The notes: generated from the sequence alone by a model not told the origin. 33,865 nt of DNA from Paracoccaceae bacterium (GCA_024639125.1 JAHEJA010000029.1:1-33865); one strand, 5' to 3'. Numbered from the stretch's first letter, positions 17,659 through 27,254 are shown. Made by a program: numbers and translations.

Positions 17659-19311
17659 TCATTTACCAGCCAAAAGCGCCTTTGCAGCAGCGCGGGCTTC
17701 TGCCGTAATGACGTCACCAGATATCATGCGCGCTATTTCATCAATGCGGGCATCTGGATCCAAGACAGCCACTGTCGAAAGCGTTTCCTGGTCGGTTTGA
17801 CGTTTTGATACTTGGAAATGCTGATCCCCCAAAGCCGCAACTTGTGGGGAATGCGTCACCACCAAGACCTGACCACCCTCGGCCAAACCTGCTAATCGTC
17901 GGCCAACGGCATCCGCAGTAGCACCACCAACACCGCGATCAATTTCGTCAAAGATCATGGTTATTCGGGTGTCATCATCGCTTAAACAGACCTTAAGCGC
18001 CAAAAGAAACCGACTAAGTTCACCGCCAGATGCAATTTTCGCCAAAGGACCAGAGGGCGCACCGGGGTTCGTTGCGACCAAAAATGTGACGGCATCAATA
18101 CCCTCTGCACTTGGCGCGGCTTCTGACACATGCGTTTCAAATACGGCACGCTCCATTTTCAACGGCGCCAATTCGGTTGACATGGCCTTATCCAACCGTA
18201 CAGCAGCCGAGCGGCGAGTATCACGCAACTTTACTGCCGCTGCTGTATAAATAGCCTCCATAGCCGCAACATTGTTGCGAAGATCGGCAAGTTGCCCAGA
18301 CCCGTGATCCAGCTTGGACAAGCGCCGCGCCAGCCCTTCGGCAAACGCGCCTAATTCATCTGGTGCAACCTGATGTTTACGCGCAAGTCCGCGAATAGCG
18401 AAAAGGCGTTCTTCGGTTTCGTCCAGTTCATGAGGATTGAAATCCAGTGCCTCAAGACAGCTTTCAACTCCAGACACCGCATCCTGTAATTCAACCATTG
18501 CCCGACCAAGCGCATTGATTGGATCATCCAGTTTTCCTTCGGCTTTGTCAGAGGCCGCTTCGAGCCACCGAAGCGCATCCCCCATCATGCCTTCTGCTCC
18601 GTCGCGGGAAAGTGCCTGTTCTGCTTTCGAAATGTCTTCTCTGATTTTTTCTGCACCCTGCATCAGCCGTCGTTTGACATCTAATTCGGCTTCTTCACCC
18701 GGTTGCGGATTGAGTGCGCTTAATTCGTCAACGGCATGACGCAAGAATTCTTCTTCTGCTGCCAATTCAGCCTGAAGCGCTTCTTCTTTGGCCAGCGTCT
18801 TTTTCAATTCGGCAAGTTGTTTCCATGCTTTGGAAACATAGATGCGCTCGGCATCATAACCGCCGTATTGATCCAAAACGGCACGATGGCCTTTGGGATC
18901 CAGCAATCCGCGATCATCATGTTGACCATGCAGTTCCACCAAATGCTCGGACACTGCGCGCAATACCTCGCCAGACGCACGGCGCCCATTGATCCAAGCG
19001 GTCTTGCGACCATCTTTGGCATTCACACGCCTTAAGATTAATTCGTCTTCTACCGGAATTCCGGCGTCTTCTAAAATCTGACGCGCGGGGTGATCCGGGT
19101 CTAGGTCAAACCAAGCCGTCACTTCGCCTTGATCCGCGCCTTGGCGTACCAATTCCGCACGACCGCGCCAACCGAGAACAAACCCAAGGCTATCCAGCAA
19201 AATAGATTTACCGGCACCGGTTTCACCCGTCAAAACATTCAGGCCATTCTGGAAGTCTAATTCCAGATGGTCGATGATCAACATGTCGCGGATATCAAGC
19301 CCACGTAGCAT
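17659..19311 (-). CDS. recN: DNA repair protein RecN
   Basis: SMC-like ATPase used in double-strand break repair. The 550 residues match the family. Walker A GETGAGKS is at 29-36, a glutamate-rich coiled coil fills about 155-350, the ABC signature SGGELSR is near 430 and Walker B MIFDEIDRGVGG near 452, followed by VVTHSPQVA. GAGGC precedes the ATG. It is last in the lpxC-bamD-recN group, 21 bases after bamD. I saw no obvious alphaproteobacterial LexA box (GTTC-N7-GTTC) directly upstream, so expression may come mostly from the upstream promoter. Confidence 0.96.
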   Translation of the reverse strand: MLRGLDIRDMLIIDHLELDFQNGLNVLTGETGAGKSILLDSLGFVLGWRGRAELVRQGADQGEVTAWFDLDPDHPARQILEDAGIPVEDELILRRVNAKDGRKTAWINGRRASGEVLRAVSEHLVELHGQHDDRGLLDPKGHRAVLDQYGGYDAERIYVSKAWKQLAELKKTLAKEEALQAELAAEEEFLRHAVDELSALNPQPGEEAELDVKRRLMQGAEKIREDISKAEQALSRDGAEGMMGDALRWLEAASDKAEGKLDDPINALGRAMVELQDAVSGVESCLEALDFNPHELDETEERLFAIRGLARKHQVAPDELGAFAEGLARRLSKLDHGSGQLADLRNNVAAMEAIYTAAAVKLRDTRRSAAVRLDKAMSTELAPLKMERAVFETHVSEAAPSAEGIDAVTFLVATNPGAPSGPLAKIASGGELSRFLLALKVCLSDDDTRITMIFDEIDRGVGGATADAVGRRLAGLAEGGQVLVVTHSPQVAALGDQHFQVSKRQTDQETLSTVAVLDPDARIDEIARMISGDVITAEARAAAKALLAGK

Positions 19312-19332
19312 TGCTAGCCTCTGTTTTCTGCG

Positions 19333-20175
19333 TCAGAGCCATTTGCCCTTTAGCACTTGACGATAAATCTGAGACAACCAGTTATTGCCCAATGCGGTTG
19401 GTTGCAAGCCTTGCTTGGTCAAAAGCGCATAAGACGCAGCATACCATTCAGACGCTTGATAATTATGACCTAAAATTGCCGCCGCTGACTGGGCTTCTTG
19501 GCGTAATCCAAGCGACAAATACGATTCAACCAAGCGATGCAGTGCTTCTGCGGTATGTGACGATGTTTGATAGTCTTCGACAACAGACCGAAAGCGTTTA
19601 ATCGCAGCGCCATAATGCTTGCGACGCAAATAGTAGCGCCCCACTTCCATTTCTTTTGCAGCCAAGTGGTCAAACGCCAAATCAAAACGAGCCACAGCCA
19701 AAGGCGCATATTCGCTATCAGGATATTGTTCGATCACAACCCGCAAAGATTGCAGCGCTTGAAAGGTGACGCCTTGGTCACGGCCCACATCTTCGATCTG
19801 ATCATAATAACTTAGGGCCAACAAATACTGCGCATAAGCGGCGTCTTGGTCTGCTGGAAAGAAATCAATATAACGTTGCGCCGCGGCGCGGCTTGCTTCG
19901 TAATTGGCATCTTGGTGATGCGCAAAGGCCTGCATGATCAATGCACGCTTTGACCATTCAGAATAGGGATATAACCGTTCAATTTCCGAGAAATAATAAG
20001 CGCCCTGTTCATAGTCACGGGTGGACAATTCATATTCACCGCGTTCGAAAATCTGTTCCGGTGTATATGTTTCTAGATCTTTGATCAGGCCGCTAGTGTT
20101 CTTGGAACAGCCCGCAAGTAGCGCCGCAGATAGCAATACACCAACGATACCCGTCCGAAGTCTGTGTGCTGTCAT
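19333..20175 (-). CDS. bamD: Outer membrane protein assembly lipoprotein BamD
   Basis: Essential lipoprotein of the BAM complex that inserts beta-barrel proteins into the outer membrane. 280 residues: a lipoprotein signal peptide with lipobox LLAGC and lipidated Cys23, then TPR-type helices, recognisable in YEQGAYYFSEIERLYPYSEWSKRA, YEASRAAAQRYIDFFP and AIKRFRSVVEDYQTSSHTAEAL. The aspartate after the Cys is absent (SKN), so outer-membrane sorting is expected. The ribosome site is poor (GGTGG about 8 bases upstream; AGGG directly abuts the ATG). Upstream of it lie 119 bases after lpxC, enough for its own promoter. Confidence 0.94.
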   Translation of the reverse strand: MTAHRLRTGIVGVLLSAALLAGCSKNTSGLIKDLETYTPEQIFERGEYELSTRDYEQGAYYFSEIERLYPYSEWSKRALIMQAFAHHQDANYEASRAAAQRYIDFFPADQDAAYAQYLLALSYYDQIEDVGRDQGVTFQALQSLRVVIEQYPDSEYAPLAVARFDLAFDHLAAKEMEVGRYYLRRKHYGAAIKRFRSVVEDYQTSSHTAEALHRLVESYLSLGLRQEAQSAAAILGHNYQASEWYAASYALLTKQGLQPTALGNNWLSQIYRQVLKGKWL

Positions 20176-20294
20176 CCCTCAACCACCCTCAATTATCCTA
20201 AGTCTCACATCCAATATGGCGTGAAGTTAAGGCAGCGTCTAGCATAGAAAAACACTTAGCAAAATGGGGGATCGGCAAGTATCCGCAACTTGGC

Positions 20295-21215
20295 TTATGC
20301 GACTTGCAAGATTTCTTCGGACTTAACGCCAGCCCCGGGCAAAGTTGCCGCTAATTTTGCATCGCATTCCACGATTTCAAACGCATCAGGTGTTGCAAAA
20401 AGTACGCGCAACAAAGAATTCGTCATCGCATGACCAGCACGATAGCCCGTATAATGTCCAATAATCGGCGCACCGGCCAAGGCAATATCCCCCAAGGCAT
20501 CCAACATTTTGTGGCGCACCGCTTCATCACTGTGGCGCAATCCGCCGGGGCTTAGAACTTCGTCGCCATCAACAACGACCGCATTTTCGAATGTCCCACC
20601 CAAGGCCAGACCATTAGCGCGCATATATTCAACATCGCTAAAGCGACAGAATGTGCGGCTGTCGCATAATTCGCGCACGAATGAACCATTCGACAAGTTC
20701 ATTGATTTTTCCTGAACACCGATGGCTGCATCTTCGAAATCAATATGAAAGCTCATCCGAGGCAAATCGCTTGGCGCAAGGCTTGCCCAGCCTGCGTCAG
20801 TTTCAAAGCGCACAGGCTTTAGAACGCGAATAGCGCGGACAGCATGACTTTGCGCCAGCAATCCTGCGTCCAAAAACGCACGCACAAATGTAACCGCGCT
20901 TCCGTCCATTATCGGGATTTCAGGTCCATCTACTTCGATTGTGGCATTATGAATGCCGCATCCCGCCAAAGCCGCCATGACGTGTTCGACAGTCGACACA
21001 GTCAGCCCAGCTTGGTTCACAAGCAAAGTACACAGCGGTGATTGACGCACCTGATCCCAACGCGCTTGGATTTTGTTGTCACCCAAGGCAACATCCGTAC
21101 GTTTGACCAGAATACCTGAATTCACATCAGCAGGGCAGACATGCATCGTTACGGGTGCGCCAGAATGCAGGCCAACACCAGTGAACGTACATTTATGTTT
21201 AAGCGTTGTCTGCAA
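20295..21215 (-). CDS. lpxC: UDP-3-O-acyl-N-acetylglucosamine deacetylase
   Basis: Catalyses the committed step of lipid A synthesis, removing acetate from UDP-3-O-acyl-GlcNAc. The 306 residues match the family. Zinc ligands are His78 (STVEHVMAAL), His235 and Asp239 (RHKMLDALGD), and the catalytic His262 lies in GYRAGH. MQTTLKHKCTFTGVGLHSG is the standard N terminus and here begins with TTG at 21215, preceded by GAGGA. The rare start with short spacing could keep expression low, which suits an enzyme whose level is tightly controlled; that is inference. It follows the ftsZ terminator and so needs its own promoter. Confidence 0.96.
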   Translation of the reverse strand: MQTTLKHKCTFTGVGLHSGAPVTMHVCPADVNSGILVKRTDVALGDNKIQARWDQVRQSPLCTLLVNQAGLTVSTVEHVMAALAGCGIHNATIEVDGPEIPIMDGSAVTFVRAFLDAGLLAQSHAVRAIRVLKPVRFETDAGWASLAPSDLPRMSFHIDFEDAAIGVQEKSMNLSNGSFVRELCDSRTFCRFSDVEYMRANGLALGGTFENAVVVDGDEVLSPGGLRHSDEAVRHKMLDALGDIALAGAPIIGHYTGYRAGHAMTNSLLRVLFATPDAFEIVECDAKLAATLPGAGVKSEEILQVA

Positions 21216-21223
21216 AGTATCCT

Positions 21224-21300
21224 CGGACCTGTTAAATAAGCTCGAAAGACACTTAAAGTTTTATCAAGAAATCTCAAATCACAGATTGTAACGGACCTGT
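21224..21300. promoter_or_regulatory. lpxC leader with a 9-base direct repeat
   Basis: CGGACCTGT occurs at 21224-21232 and 21292-21300, 68 bases apart. The first copy directly abuts the lpxC ribosome site and the second lies next to a TACAAT (minus strand) that could be a -10. No convincing -35 was found. Confidence 0.25.
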
Positions 21301-21336
21301 AACAGTCGCCTGACCACAAGGTAACCTTTCGCCCAA

Positions 21337-21369
21337 CAAAAAACCGCCCCAAGGGGCGGCTTTCTTTTG
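21337..21369 (-). terminator. Intrinsic terminator after ftsZ
   Basis: On the minus strand GCCGCCCC and GGGGCGG form the stem and TTTTTTGTT follows. This is the clearest Rho-independent terminator in the window, starting about 19 bases after the ftsZ stop. The other strand also has a T-rich run (CTTTCTTTT). Confidence 0.88.
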
Positions 21370-21387
21370 TTTATTAAAAACAGGTGT

Positions 21388-22908
21388 TTAGTTTGCTTGA
21401 CGACGCAAGAAGGCCGGAACTTCGATCCGCTCTTGATCTGGGTCACGCTCTGCTTCAACCTCTGTGTCACGCGCATGTTGCTGTGAATGCACCTGTGGCT
21501 GTTGACGGCGCGCCGGTGCAGAGCGGTCTTCACCACCTGACATCCGGTTGATCAAAGATCCAATACCAAAGCGAGGGCGTTCGCTTTCTGCGGGCTCTTC
21601 TTCGACTTCGACCGCGTGTTGTTCACGTGGCGACTTTTGCACAGCTGCGCGCAAACGCGCCAATGCTTCGTCCGTCGGTGCACCCATTTCAGGGGCGCGA
21701 GGCGCAACATATGTTTCTGCCTCTGGCTCTTTTTGTGCAACGGCTTGGTAAGCAGGTGCCGGGATCTCTTCTTCGCGACGTGGTGCAAATGCAGTCGCAG
21801 GGGCCATAACCGCCGCTTCTTCTTCGTTTGTATCGAACAAGCTCGGCTCTTGCTGTGCCTCTGCGGTGTCTTCTTCGGCCGGCGTTGATGCGGCAACAGC
21901 AGTTACGCCCCGACGAGGAGACGGCGCATAAGATGTGTTTTCGCTGGCATCGATACCAGTTGCCACAACAGACACACGCATCATGCCGTTCATTTCTGTG
22001 TCCAAAGTCGAACCAACGATGATGTTCGCATCTGGATCAACTTCTTCGCGGATACGGTTGGCGGCTTCGTCTAGTTCGAACAATGTCAGATCATAACCAC
22101 CTGTGATATTGATCAATACACCGCGCGCACCGCGCAGGCTGATTTCATCCAAGAGCGGGTTAGCAATGGCTTTTTCTGCGGCTTGGATCGCACGATCTTC
22201 GCCTTCGGCTTCGCCGGTGCCCATCATCGCCTTGCCCATTTCGTCCATAACGGCGCGAACATCTGCAAAGTCGAGGTTGATCAAACCTGGGCGCACCATC
22301 AAATCGGTCACACCTTTGACGCCCTGATACAAAACGTCATCAGCCATGGAAAACGCTTCGGTAAAGGTTGTTTTTTCATTCGCCAAACGGAACAAGTTTT
22401 GGTTTGGAATGATGATCAATGTATCGACCATCTTTTGCAACGCCTCGACGCCCTCTTCGGCTTGACGCATACGCTTTGCGCCTTCGAATTGGAACGGCTT
22501 CGTGACAACCCCGACGGTCAAAACCCCAAGTTCACGTGCAGCCTGTGCGATGATAGGGGCTGCACCTGTGCCTGTGCCACCACCCATGCCAGCTGTGATA
22601 AAGCACATGTGCGCGCCGGCGAGGTGATCAACGATTTGTTCAATGCTTTCTTCGGCGGCAGCGGCCCCAACGGTTGCGCGCGCCCCAGCGCCCAACCCTT
22701 CGGTTACTTTGACACCCAACTGAATGCGCGATGCCGAATGGCTTTGTTGAAGCGCCTGAGCATCGGTGTTTGCAACTACAAACTCAACGCCTTCTAGCTG
22801 CTTTTCGATCATGTTATTGACGGCATTGCCGCCTGCCCCACCCACACCAAAAACGGTGATGCGTGGTTTCAATTCGTCATACTCGGGTACCGAAAGATTT
22901 AATGCCAT
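21388..22908 (-). CDS. ftsZ: Cell division protein FtsZ
   Basis: Tubulin-like GTPase that forms the Z ring. 506 residues: globular GTPase core to about 320 with [11 protein letters not shown] (23-33), the GTP signature GGGTGTG (109-115) and T7 loop NLDFADV with Asp213; then an unusually long, charged, low-complexity linker of about 170 residues, as in other alphaproteobacteria; then the conserved tail [14 protein letters not shown] that binds FtsA and other partners. The ATG at 22908 is preceded by GGCGGA, a modest ribosome site. It is 175 bases after ftsA with a probable own promoter, so it can be expressed beyond the level of the upstream operon. Confidence 0.98.
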   Translation of the reverse strand: MALNLSVPEYDELKPRITVFGVGGAGGNAVNNMIEKQLEGVEFVVANTDAQALQQSHSASRIQLGVKVTEGLGAGARATVGAAAAEESIEQIVDHLAGAHMCFITAGMGGGTGTGAAPIIAQAARELGVLTVGVVTKPFQFEGAKRMRQAEEGVEALQKMVDTLIIIPNQNLFRLANEKTTFTEAFSMADDVLYQGVKGVTDLMVRPGLINLDFADVRAVMDEMGKAMMGTGEAEGEDRAIQAAEKAIANPLLDEISLRGARGVLINITGGYDLTLFELDEAANRIREEVDPDANIIVGSTLDTEMNGMMRVSVVATGIDASENTSYAPSPRRGVTAVAASTPAEEDTAEAQQEPSLFDTNEEEAAVMAPATAFAPRREEEIPAPAYQAVAQKEPEAETYVAPRAPEMGAPTDEALARLRAAVQKSPREQHAVEVEEEPAESERPRFGIGSLINRMSGGEDRSAPARRQQPQVHSQQHARDTEVEAERDPDQERIEVPAFLRRQAN

Positions 22909-22933
22909 TGATTGGTCCGCCTGATAATAATTA

Positions 22934-22945
22934 CCCCATTCGGGG
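22934..22945 (-). promoter_or_regulatory. Small hairpin in the ftsZ leader
   Basis: CCCC and GGGG arms with a 4-base loop lie 25 bases before the ftsZ start. If transcription starts near 22965 it would be in the leader RNA; effect unknown. Confidence 0.3.
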
Positions 22946-22970
22946 ACGTTTTTCCGCCTATACTGCGCCG

Positions 22971-23043
22971 AGTGTACCGCGAAAAACAGTCAACGTCACG
23001 TAAAAAACGCGAAAAACACACCAGATATAGGCGATTTTTCGCG
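22971..23043 (-). promoter_or_regulatory. Candidate ftsZ promoter with CGCGAAAAA repeats
   Basis: On the minus strand GTGACG (22994-22999) and TACACT (22971-22976) are 17 bases apart, each 4 of 6 to consensus. CGCGAAAAACA occurs on the plus strand at 22978-22988, inside the spacer, and at 23008-23018, upstream of the -35, exactly 30 bases apart. A third, inverted CGCGAAAAAT is at 23034-23043. The placement fits a regulator binding on one face of the helix. Confidence 0.4.
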
Positions 23044-23083
23044 TTATAACACGTGATTTACAGCTATTATCAAGTTCTAGTAG

Positions 23084-24418
23084 TTACCAATTTTCCTTAA
23101 ACCACCTAACCGCGCGCTTGAACGATCGTGTCGGCAATCGGCTATGGGGGATTTCGAAATCCCACCACTCATCTTGGGGGTGCGCCGCAAATAGGCTGAG
23201 CCCCACCAAACTTGAATGGCTTGCGCCAGAAAAAGACTGTGGTAAGCGATGCACCCGAAGCGGGCGGCCCAACCGGACCTGTTGCCCCAAAATACGACTG
23301 GCCAGCCCATCGAGGCCCGGAACCTGGCTTCCTCCGCCGGTCAGAACGATTTGCTGGCTCGGCAAATGGTCAAATCCAGCCGCATCCAAACGATCCTTAA
23401 CGTCCTCTAGGATTTCTTCGATCCGAGGCCGCATAATGCCAATGACTTCGGCGCGGCTTACCGAACGACGGTCATGTTCCCAATCGCCAGTATTGCCCCC
23501 GACTTCGATCATATCCATGTCATCCCGACCCGTCGCAATAACACCGCCATGACGGGTTTTAATGCGCTCTGCCGTTGCGAAAGGCACCTGAAGCCCCATC
23601 GAAATATCGCGTGTGACGTGATCGCCCCCGATACGAATAGTATCAGCATAGATCATATGCCGCTTCATAAAGATCGAAAGGCTTGTCGTCCCACCCCCCA
23701 AATCAATACAGGCCGCACCAAGTTCTTGTTCGTCTTCAACGAGTGATGAAATCCCAGAAACATAAGCAGAAGACGCCACACCAGCCAGTTCAAGATCACA
23801 GCGCTTGATGCAATGGGCCAGGTCATGAATAACCCGCTCATCAACAGTCAACATATGCATGTCCGTAAACAGGTTTTGGCCAATTTGCCCCCGTGGGTCA
23901 TTCAACCCCGACCGATGATCAAGCGCAAAATTCACAGGCTGCGCATGCAACACTTCGCGCCCTGTTCCATAGTCCGGAACGTCACAGGCCGCTAACACCC
24001 GCGCAATATCCTGTTCGCCGACAACTTGGTTTTCGACATCTGTTTGCCCCGCCAAACCATAAGATCGCGGCTGCCCACCCGAAAAACAGGCAATAACATG
24101 ATCCACGCGAACCGCTGCCATTTTTTGGGCCGATTGCAACGCGGTGCGAATGGCACGTTCGGTTTCTGACATGGCCGAAATTTCACCAAATTCAACGCCA
24201 CGCGACATTGTGGTTGCTTCGCCAATCACCCGAAAGCCAGATTGCCCAGCAAGCGAGCCAACCCCTTCGCCAAGTGACGTTTGATTGGCACCATCAAAGC
24301 GCAAGATAAGGCAGGATATTTTGGACGTTCCAACATCCAAAACCGCAATAACACCACGTTGCATCGCAGCTTTTCGCATAGCGCGCATGGCACGCTGGGA
24401 TTCATATAATTCGATCAC
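23084..24418 (-). CDS. ftsA: Cell division protein FtsA
   Basis: Actin-like ATPase that anchors FtsZ to the membrane and recruits later division proteins. The 444 residues have the phosphate-1 motif VLDVGTSKISCLI near 26, the 1C domain in place of actin subdomain 1B, phosphate-2 CIDLGGGTTSLSIF near 236, and IVLTGGGSQVPG near 360. The last 17 residues (RSFKRAVRWFKENW) form the basic amphipathic membrane-binding helix. The start is GTG at 24418, directly after the ftsQ TAA (TAAGTG), with GGGAG about 9 bases upstream inside ftsQ; this implies coupled translation. Confidence 0.96.
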   Translation of the reverse strand: MIELYESQRAMRAMRKAAMQRGVIAVLDVGTSKISCLILRFDGANQTSLGEGVGSLAGQSGFRVIGEATTMSRGVEFGEISAMSETERAIRTALQSAQKMAAVRVDHVIACFSGGQPRSYGLAGQTDVENQVVGEQDIARVLAACDVPDYGTGREVLHAQPVNFALDHRSGLNDPRGQIGQNLFTDMHMLTVDERVIHDLAHCIKRCDLELAGVASSAYVSGISSLVEDEQELGAACIDLGGGTTSLSIFMKRHMIYADTIRIGGDHVTRDISMGLQVPFATAERIKTRHGGVIATGRDDMDMIEVGGNTGDWEHDRRSVSRAEVIGIMRPRIEEILEDVKDRLDAAGFDHLPSQQIVLTGGGSQVPGLDGLASRILGQQVRLGRPLRVHRLPQSFSGASHSSLVGLSLFAAHPQDEWWDFEIPHSRLPTRSFKRAVRWFKENW

Positions 24419-25300
24419 TTATGGTTCTCCCGATTGCGTATTATTAATAGAAACTATGTCATCATTCTGTGCCACGACCCGCAATGTCGGACGTGATGCG
24501 ATACGAAAATCAACGGCTGCCACGTCGCGCGCCAGTAATTGTTGTGCTTGATCCAAGGCAATGATGCGCTCCAATGCGCGCACTGGATTGTCAGAAGGAA
24601 GCATCAAGACCTGACCGCGATCCAAAACAATATCCCACCGGCGTTCACCAACATAAGTCAATGCGCGTACACGATCCTGAAGCGGACGCACCGCAGCAAG
24701 TAACTGCCGCGCTTCCATGATATTTGAATCCGCACCTTGCCCTGCAATCAATGGTAAATCCGGATAATCAAGTCGGGTCGCGGCAGAACGCACGTAATTG
24801 CCTTGGATATCCAAAACATCCAAGCCTTCGGCATTGCGCCACAACAGGGCCGGCGTACGTTCTATAACCTCGATTTCTAGCACATTTGCGCGCACGAATA
24901 GCTTGACTTCGGCAACAGGATCCAAAGCGCGAATGGTCTTTTGCATGTCTTGAATATCAAGATCAAACGAGCTGATAGGGAAATCAATCGGAACAACTTC
25001 GCGGATATCTTGATCAACTTCGTCGCTTGCCCCCCGAACAGTCATCATCTTGACGATAAACTCAGGCCGCTCGATCACAGAGCGATAGATATCTTGATAC
25101 GCAGCCGTGACGCGATCGCGGTTTTCTTGCTTTGCAAAATATAGCCCACATCCAGCCGCCAAAACAAAAGCTGGAATGCCATAGAAAACCAGCCGTCGCA
25201 AAACCGGTGTCAGCATCAAACGCAACAAACGATATGACAATACCGACGGCGCTGGATCATTTGAGTGCTGTCTTGCGCGATGTGGCCTTAACGGTTGCAT
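24419..25300 (-). CDS. ftsQ: Cell division protein FtsQ
   Basis: Single-pass inner-membrane divisome protein with a periplasmic POTRA domain. 293 residues: a basic cytoplasmic N terminus, one membrane segment (about 36-55, LVFYGIPAFVLAAGCGLYFA), a POTRA domain (about 70-145, ending VFVRANVLEIEVIERTPALLW-like) and the FtsQ/DivIB beta domain with GERRWDIVLDRGQVLMLPSD. The ATG at 25300 overlaps the ddlB end by 13 bases and has GGAGG 7 bases upstream; the frame extends to 25327 without need. The ribosome site lying inside ddlB points to one transcript. Confidence 0.94.
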   Translation of the reverse strand: MQPLRPHRARQHSNDPAPSVLSYRLLRLMLTPVLRRLVFYGIPAFVLAAGCGLYFAKQENRDRVTAAYQDIYRSVIERPEFIVKMMTVRGASDEVDQDIREVVPIDFPISSFDLDIQDMQKTIRALDPVAEVKLFVRANVLEIEVIERTPALLWRNAEGLDVLDIQGNYVRSAATRLDYPDLPLIAGQGADSNIMEARQLLAAVRPLQDRVRALTYVGERRWDIVLDRGQVLMLPSDNPVRALERIIALDQAQQLLARDVAAVDFRIASRPTLRVVAQNDDIVSINNTQSGEP

Positions 25301-26202
25301 GAGGCATCCTCCACCAGCCAACGACACAGCGCACCAAAGCTTAACCCCGTTGCAGCGGCTTGTTCTGGACTAAGCGATGTCGGCGTCATGCCCGGTTGCG
25401 TATTGGTTTCAAGCAAAAACAACCCCTCAAGTCCGCGCACCTCATCCCAACGGAAATCCGTCCGGCTCATGCCACGGCACTCAAGCGCGTTGTGGGCCGT
25501 AACGGCATAGTTCATACAGGCCTCAAAAATATCAGAAGGGATGTCAGCGGGCACAACGTGACGCGAACCACCTTCTTTGTATTTCGCATCGTAATCATAC
25601 CACCCTTGGGTGATGATTTCGGTGACCGTAAGGGCGCGATCACCCAACACAGTCACCGTAAATTCACGTCCCGGAATATAGGCTTCGACCATAACATTTT
25701 GCGGCATATCGGATGACAGCACTGGTGGCGTTTTCGCCCCGCTTTCGACAATATAGACACCAACGCTTGACCCTTCGTTATAGGGCTTGATCACATAGGG
25801 CGGCGCCATAACATGTTGCGCCATGACATCGCCCTTGTCCGCGATGATGCTGTCCACAAAAGGCAGCTGATAGGTGCGATAAATCTCTTTGGTTTTCTGC
25901 TTGTCCATGGCAACCGACGACGCCATGACACCCGAATGCGAATAAGGCAGCCGCAACCATTCCAGAATGCCTTGCACACAGCCATCTTCGCCCCACCGCC
26001 CGTGCAATGCATTAAAGACCGCATCCGGAGCGGCCCTCTTCAATTGCTCGACCAAATCAGGTCCAGCATCTATTTCGGTGACGGTATAACCTTCGCCCCT
26101 CAAAGCCGCAGCGCATTCACGCCCAGAAACAAGCGACACTTCGCGTTCCGCAGAAGGGCCACCCATGATCACTACGACATTTCGGGCTGTCCTGCTCGAC
26201 AT
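25288..26202 (-). CDS. ddlB: D-alanine--D-alanine ligase
   Basis: ATP-grasp enzyme joining two D-Ala for the peptidoglycan stem. 304 residues, normal for the short DdlB type. Motifs: VIMGGPSAEREVSLVSG near the N terminus with the conserved Glu, PYVIKPYNEGSSVGVYIV in the ATP-grasp fold, EAYIPGREFTVTVL, and the C-terminal metal site LLETNTQPGMTPTSL, where the family commonly has EVNTLPGMT. The ATG at 26202 is favoured over a TTG two codons upstream. It is 68 bases after murB; a short GGTC/GACC inverted repeat lies in that gap but is too weak to call a terminator. Confidence 0.96.
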   Translation of the reverse strand: MSSRTARNVVVIMGGPSAEREVSLVSGRECAAALRGEGYTVTEIDAGPDLVEQLKRAAPDAVFNALHGRWGEDGCVQGILEWLRLPYSHSGVMASSVAMDKQKTKEIYRTYQLPFVDSIIADKGDVMAQHVMAPPYVIKPYNEGSSVGVYIVESGAKTPPVLSSDMPQNVMVEAYIPGREFTVTVLGDRALTVTEIITQGWYDYDAKYKEGGSRHVVPADIPSDIFEACMNYAVTAHNALECRGMSRTDFRWDEVRGLEGLFLLETNTQPGMTPTSLSPEQAAATGLSFGALCRWLVEDASCNR

Positions 26203-26270
26203 TCCCAATTCGCCTCAAATTTAAATGGTCTTTTCGACCTTATGATTGCGTTTGTTTTCCAAACGTCTGC

Positions 26271-27191
26271 CTATAACGGGTCACCGACCCGCTTGATTTC
26301 CCACTCTAACTCTATTCCAGTGTTTTGGAAAACCCTTTTTCGTACTAATTCACCTAAACCTTCGAGATCTGCGGCAGTTGCGCCACCTTTGTTCACCAAA
26401 AAGTTCGAATGCATCTCGCTCATTTGCGCACCACCTAACATAGCGCCCCGCATTCCGGCATCATCAATGACCTTCCACGCCTTTAGCTCATGCGTGTCGT
26501 CGGCTTGACCTGTGCTGGAAAACCCCGACGGGTTACGAAACGTGGATCCTGCGGAACGTTCTTTTGTTGGTTGCGTTGCATCCCGCTTTTTCAACTGAGC
26601 ATCCATCCGCGCACTCAGCACCTCTGGATCCGCCATCGCCCCCTGAAATTCTGCTTCGACCAAAACCCAGCCTTCGGGTAATTCACTTTGACGGTACGCA
26701 AATTTTAAATCATCTGGTCCAAGTGTTACCAATTCTCCTGCCCGCGTCACAGCACTTGCACGTATGAAATGATCCGCGACATAGGACCCATAACACCCTG
26801 CATTCATTCGAACAGCACCCCCAATTGCACCGGGGATCGTGCGCAAAAACGTCAGATCAATCCCTGCTTGCGCAGCTTTGCGCGCCACATGCGCATCAAG
26901 CGCTGCCACTCCTGCAATAACACGGTCACCTTCTATGCGAATATCATTAAAATTGCGCCCCATACGAATGACCACGGCCCGCAAACCACCATCCCGCACA
27001 ATTAAATTTGACCCAACACCCATCGGAAAAACGGCAACGTCTTGCGCCAAATTCGCCAAAAACTCTTGTAGATCCTCAACATCTGCAGGCTGAAAAAAAT
27101 AATCAGCAGGCCCCCCAACCCGCAACCATGTCAGATCTGCCAATACCTTGTTTTGGCTCAAAACACCGCGCGGCTGGGGAAGCTCTGTCAT
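26271..27191 (-). CDS. murB: UDP-N-acetylenolpyruvoylglucosamine reductase
   Basis: FAD enzyme that reduces UDP-GlcNAc-enolpyruvate to UDP-MurNAc. 306 residues, the length of the type II enzymes. Motifs: [15 protein letters not shown] near 21, [12 protein letters not shown] near 58, [17 protein letters not shown] near 119, and [12 protein letters not shown] near 222 carrying the proton-donor serine. GAGGAAC lies 6 bases before the ATG at 27191. The 83-base gap to murC holds a hairpin and motif copy C, so murB may be partly insulated from murC. I recall a small DUF2484 gene next to murB in some relatives; it is not in this gap. Confidence 0.96.
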   Translation of the reverse strand: MTELPQPRGVLSQNKVLADLTWLRVGGPADYFFQPADVEDLQEFLANLAQDVAVFPMGVGSNLIVRDGGLRAVVIRMGRNFNDIRIEGDRVIAGVAALDAHVARKAAQAGIDLTFLRTIPGAIGGAVRMNAGCYGSYVADHFIRASAVTRAGELVTLGPDDLKFAYRQSELPEGWVLVEAEFQGAMADPEVLSARMDAQLKKRDATQPTKERSAGSTFRNPSGFSSTGQADDTHELKAWKVIDDAGMRGAMLGGAQMSEMHSNFLVNKGGATAADLEGLGELVRKRVFQNTGIELEWEIKRVGDPL

Positions 27192-27226
27192 CTTCGTTCC
27201 TCATATGATGCCTAGGGGCAAATGCC

Positions 27227-27248
27227 CTTCATCTTTGTCAAAATACTC
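27227..27248 (-). repeat. 3'-end motif copy C, after murC
   Basis: On the minus strand: GAGTATTTTGAC then CAAAGATGAAG. It follows the hairpin at 27255-27271 and ACCCCA, and is followed by a further GGGC/GCCC hairpin before the murB ribosome site. Confidence 0.65.
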
Positions 27249-27254
27249 TGGGGT

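Noticed and set aside
22183-22797. 204-residue plus-strand frame
   Set aside because: Antisense shadow of the ftsZ GTPase core.
26203-26270. GGTC/GACC inverted repeat between murB and ddlB
   Set aside because: A 4-base stem with no T tract is too weak to call a terminator.
25813-26508. 231-residue plus-strand frame across ddlB and murB
   Set aside because: Antisense to two genes with unmistakable catalytic motifs.
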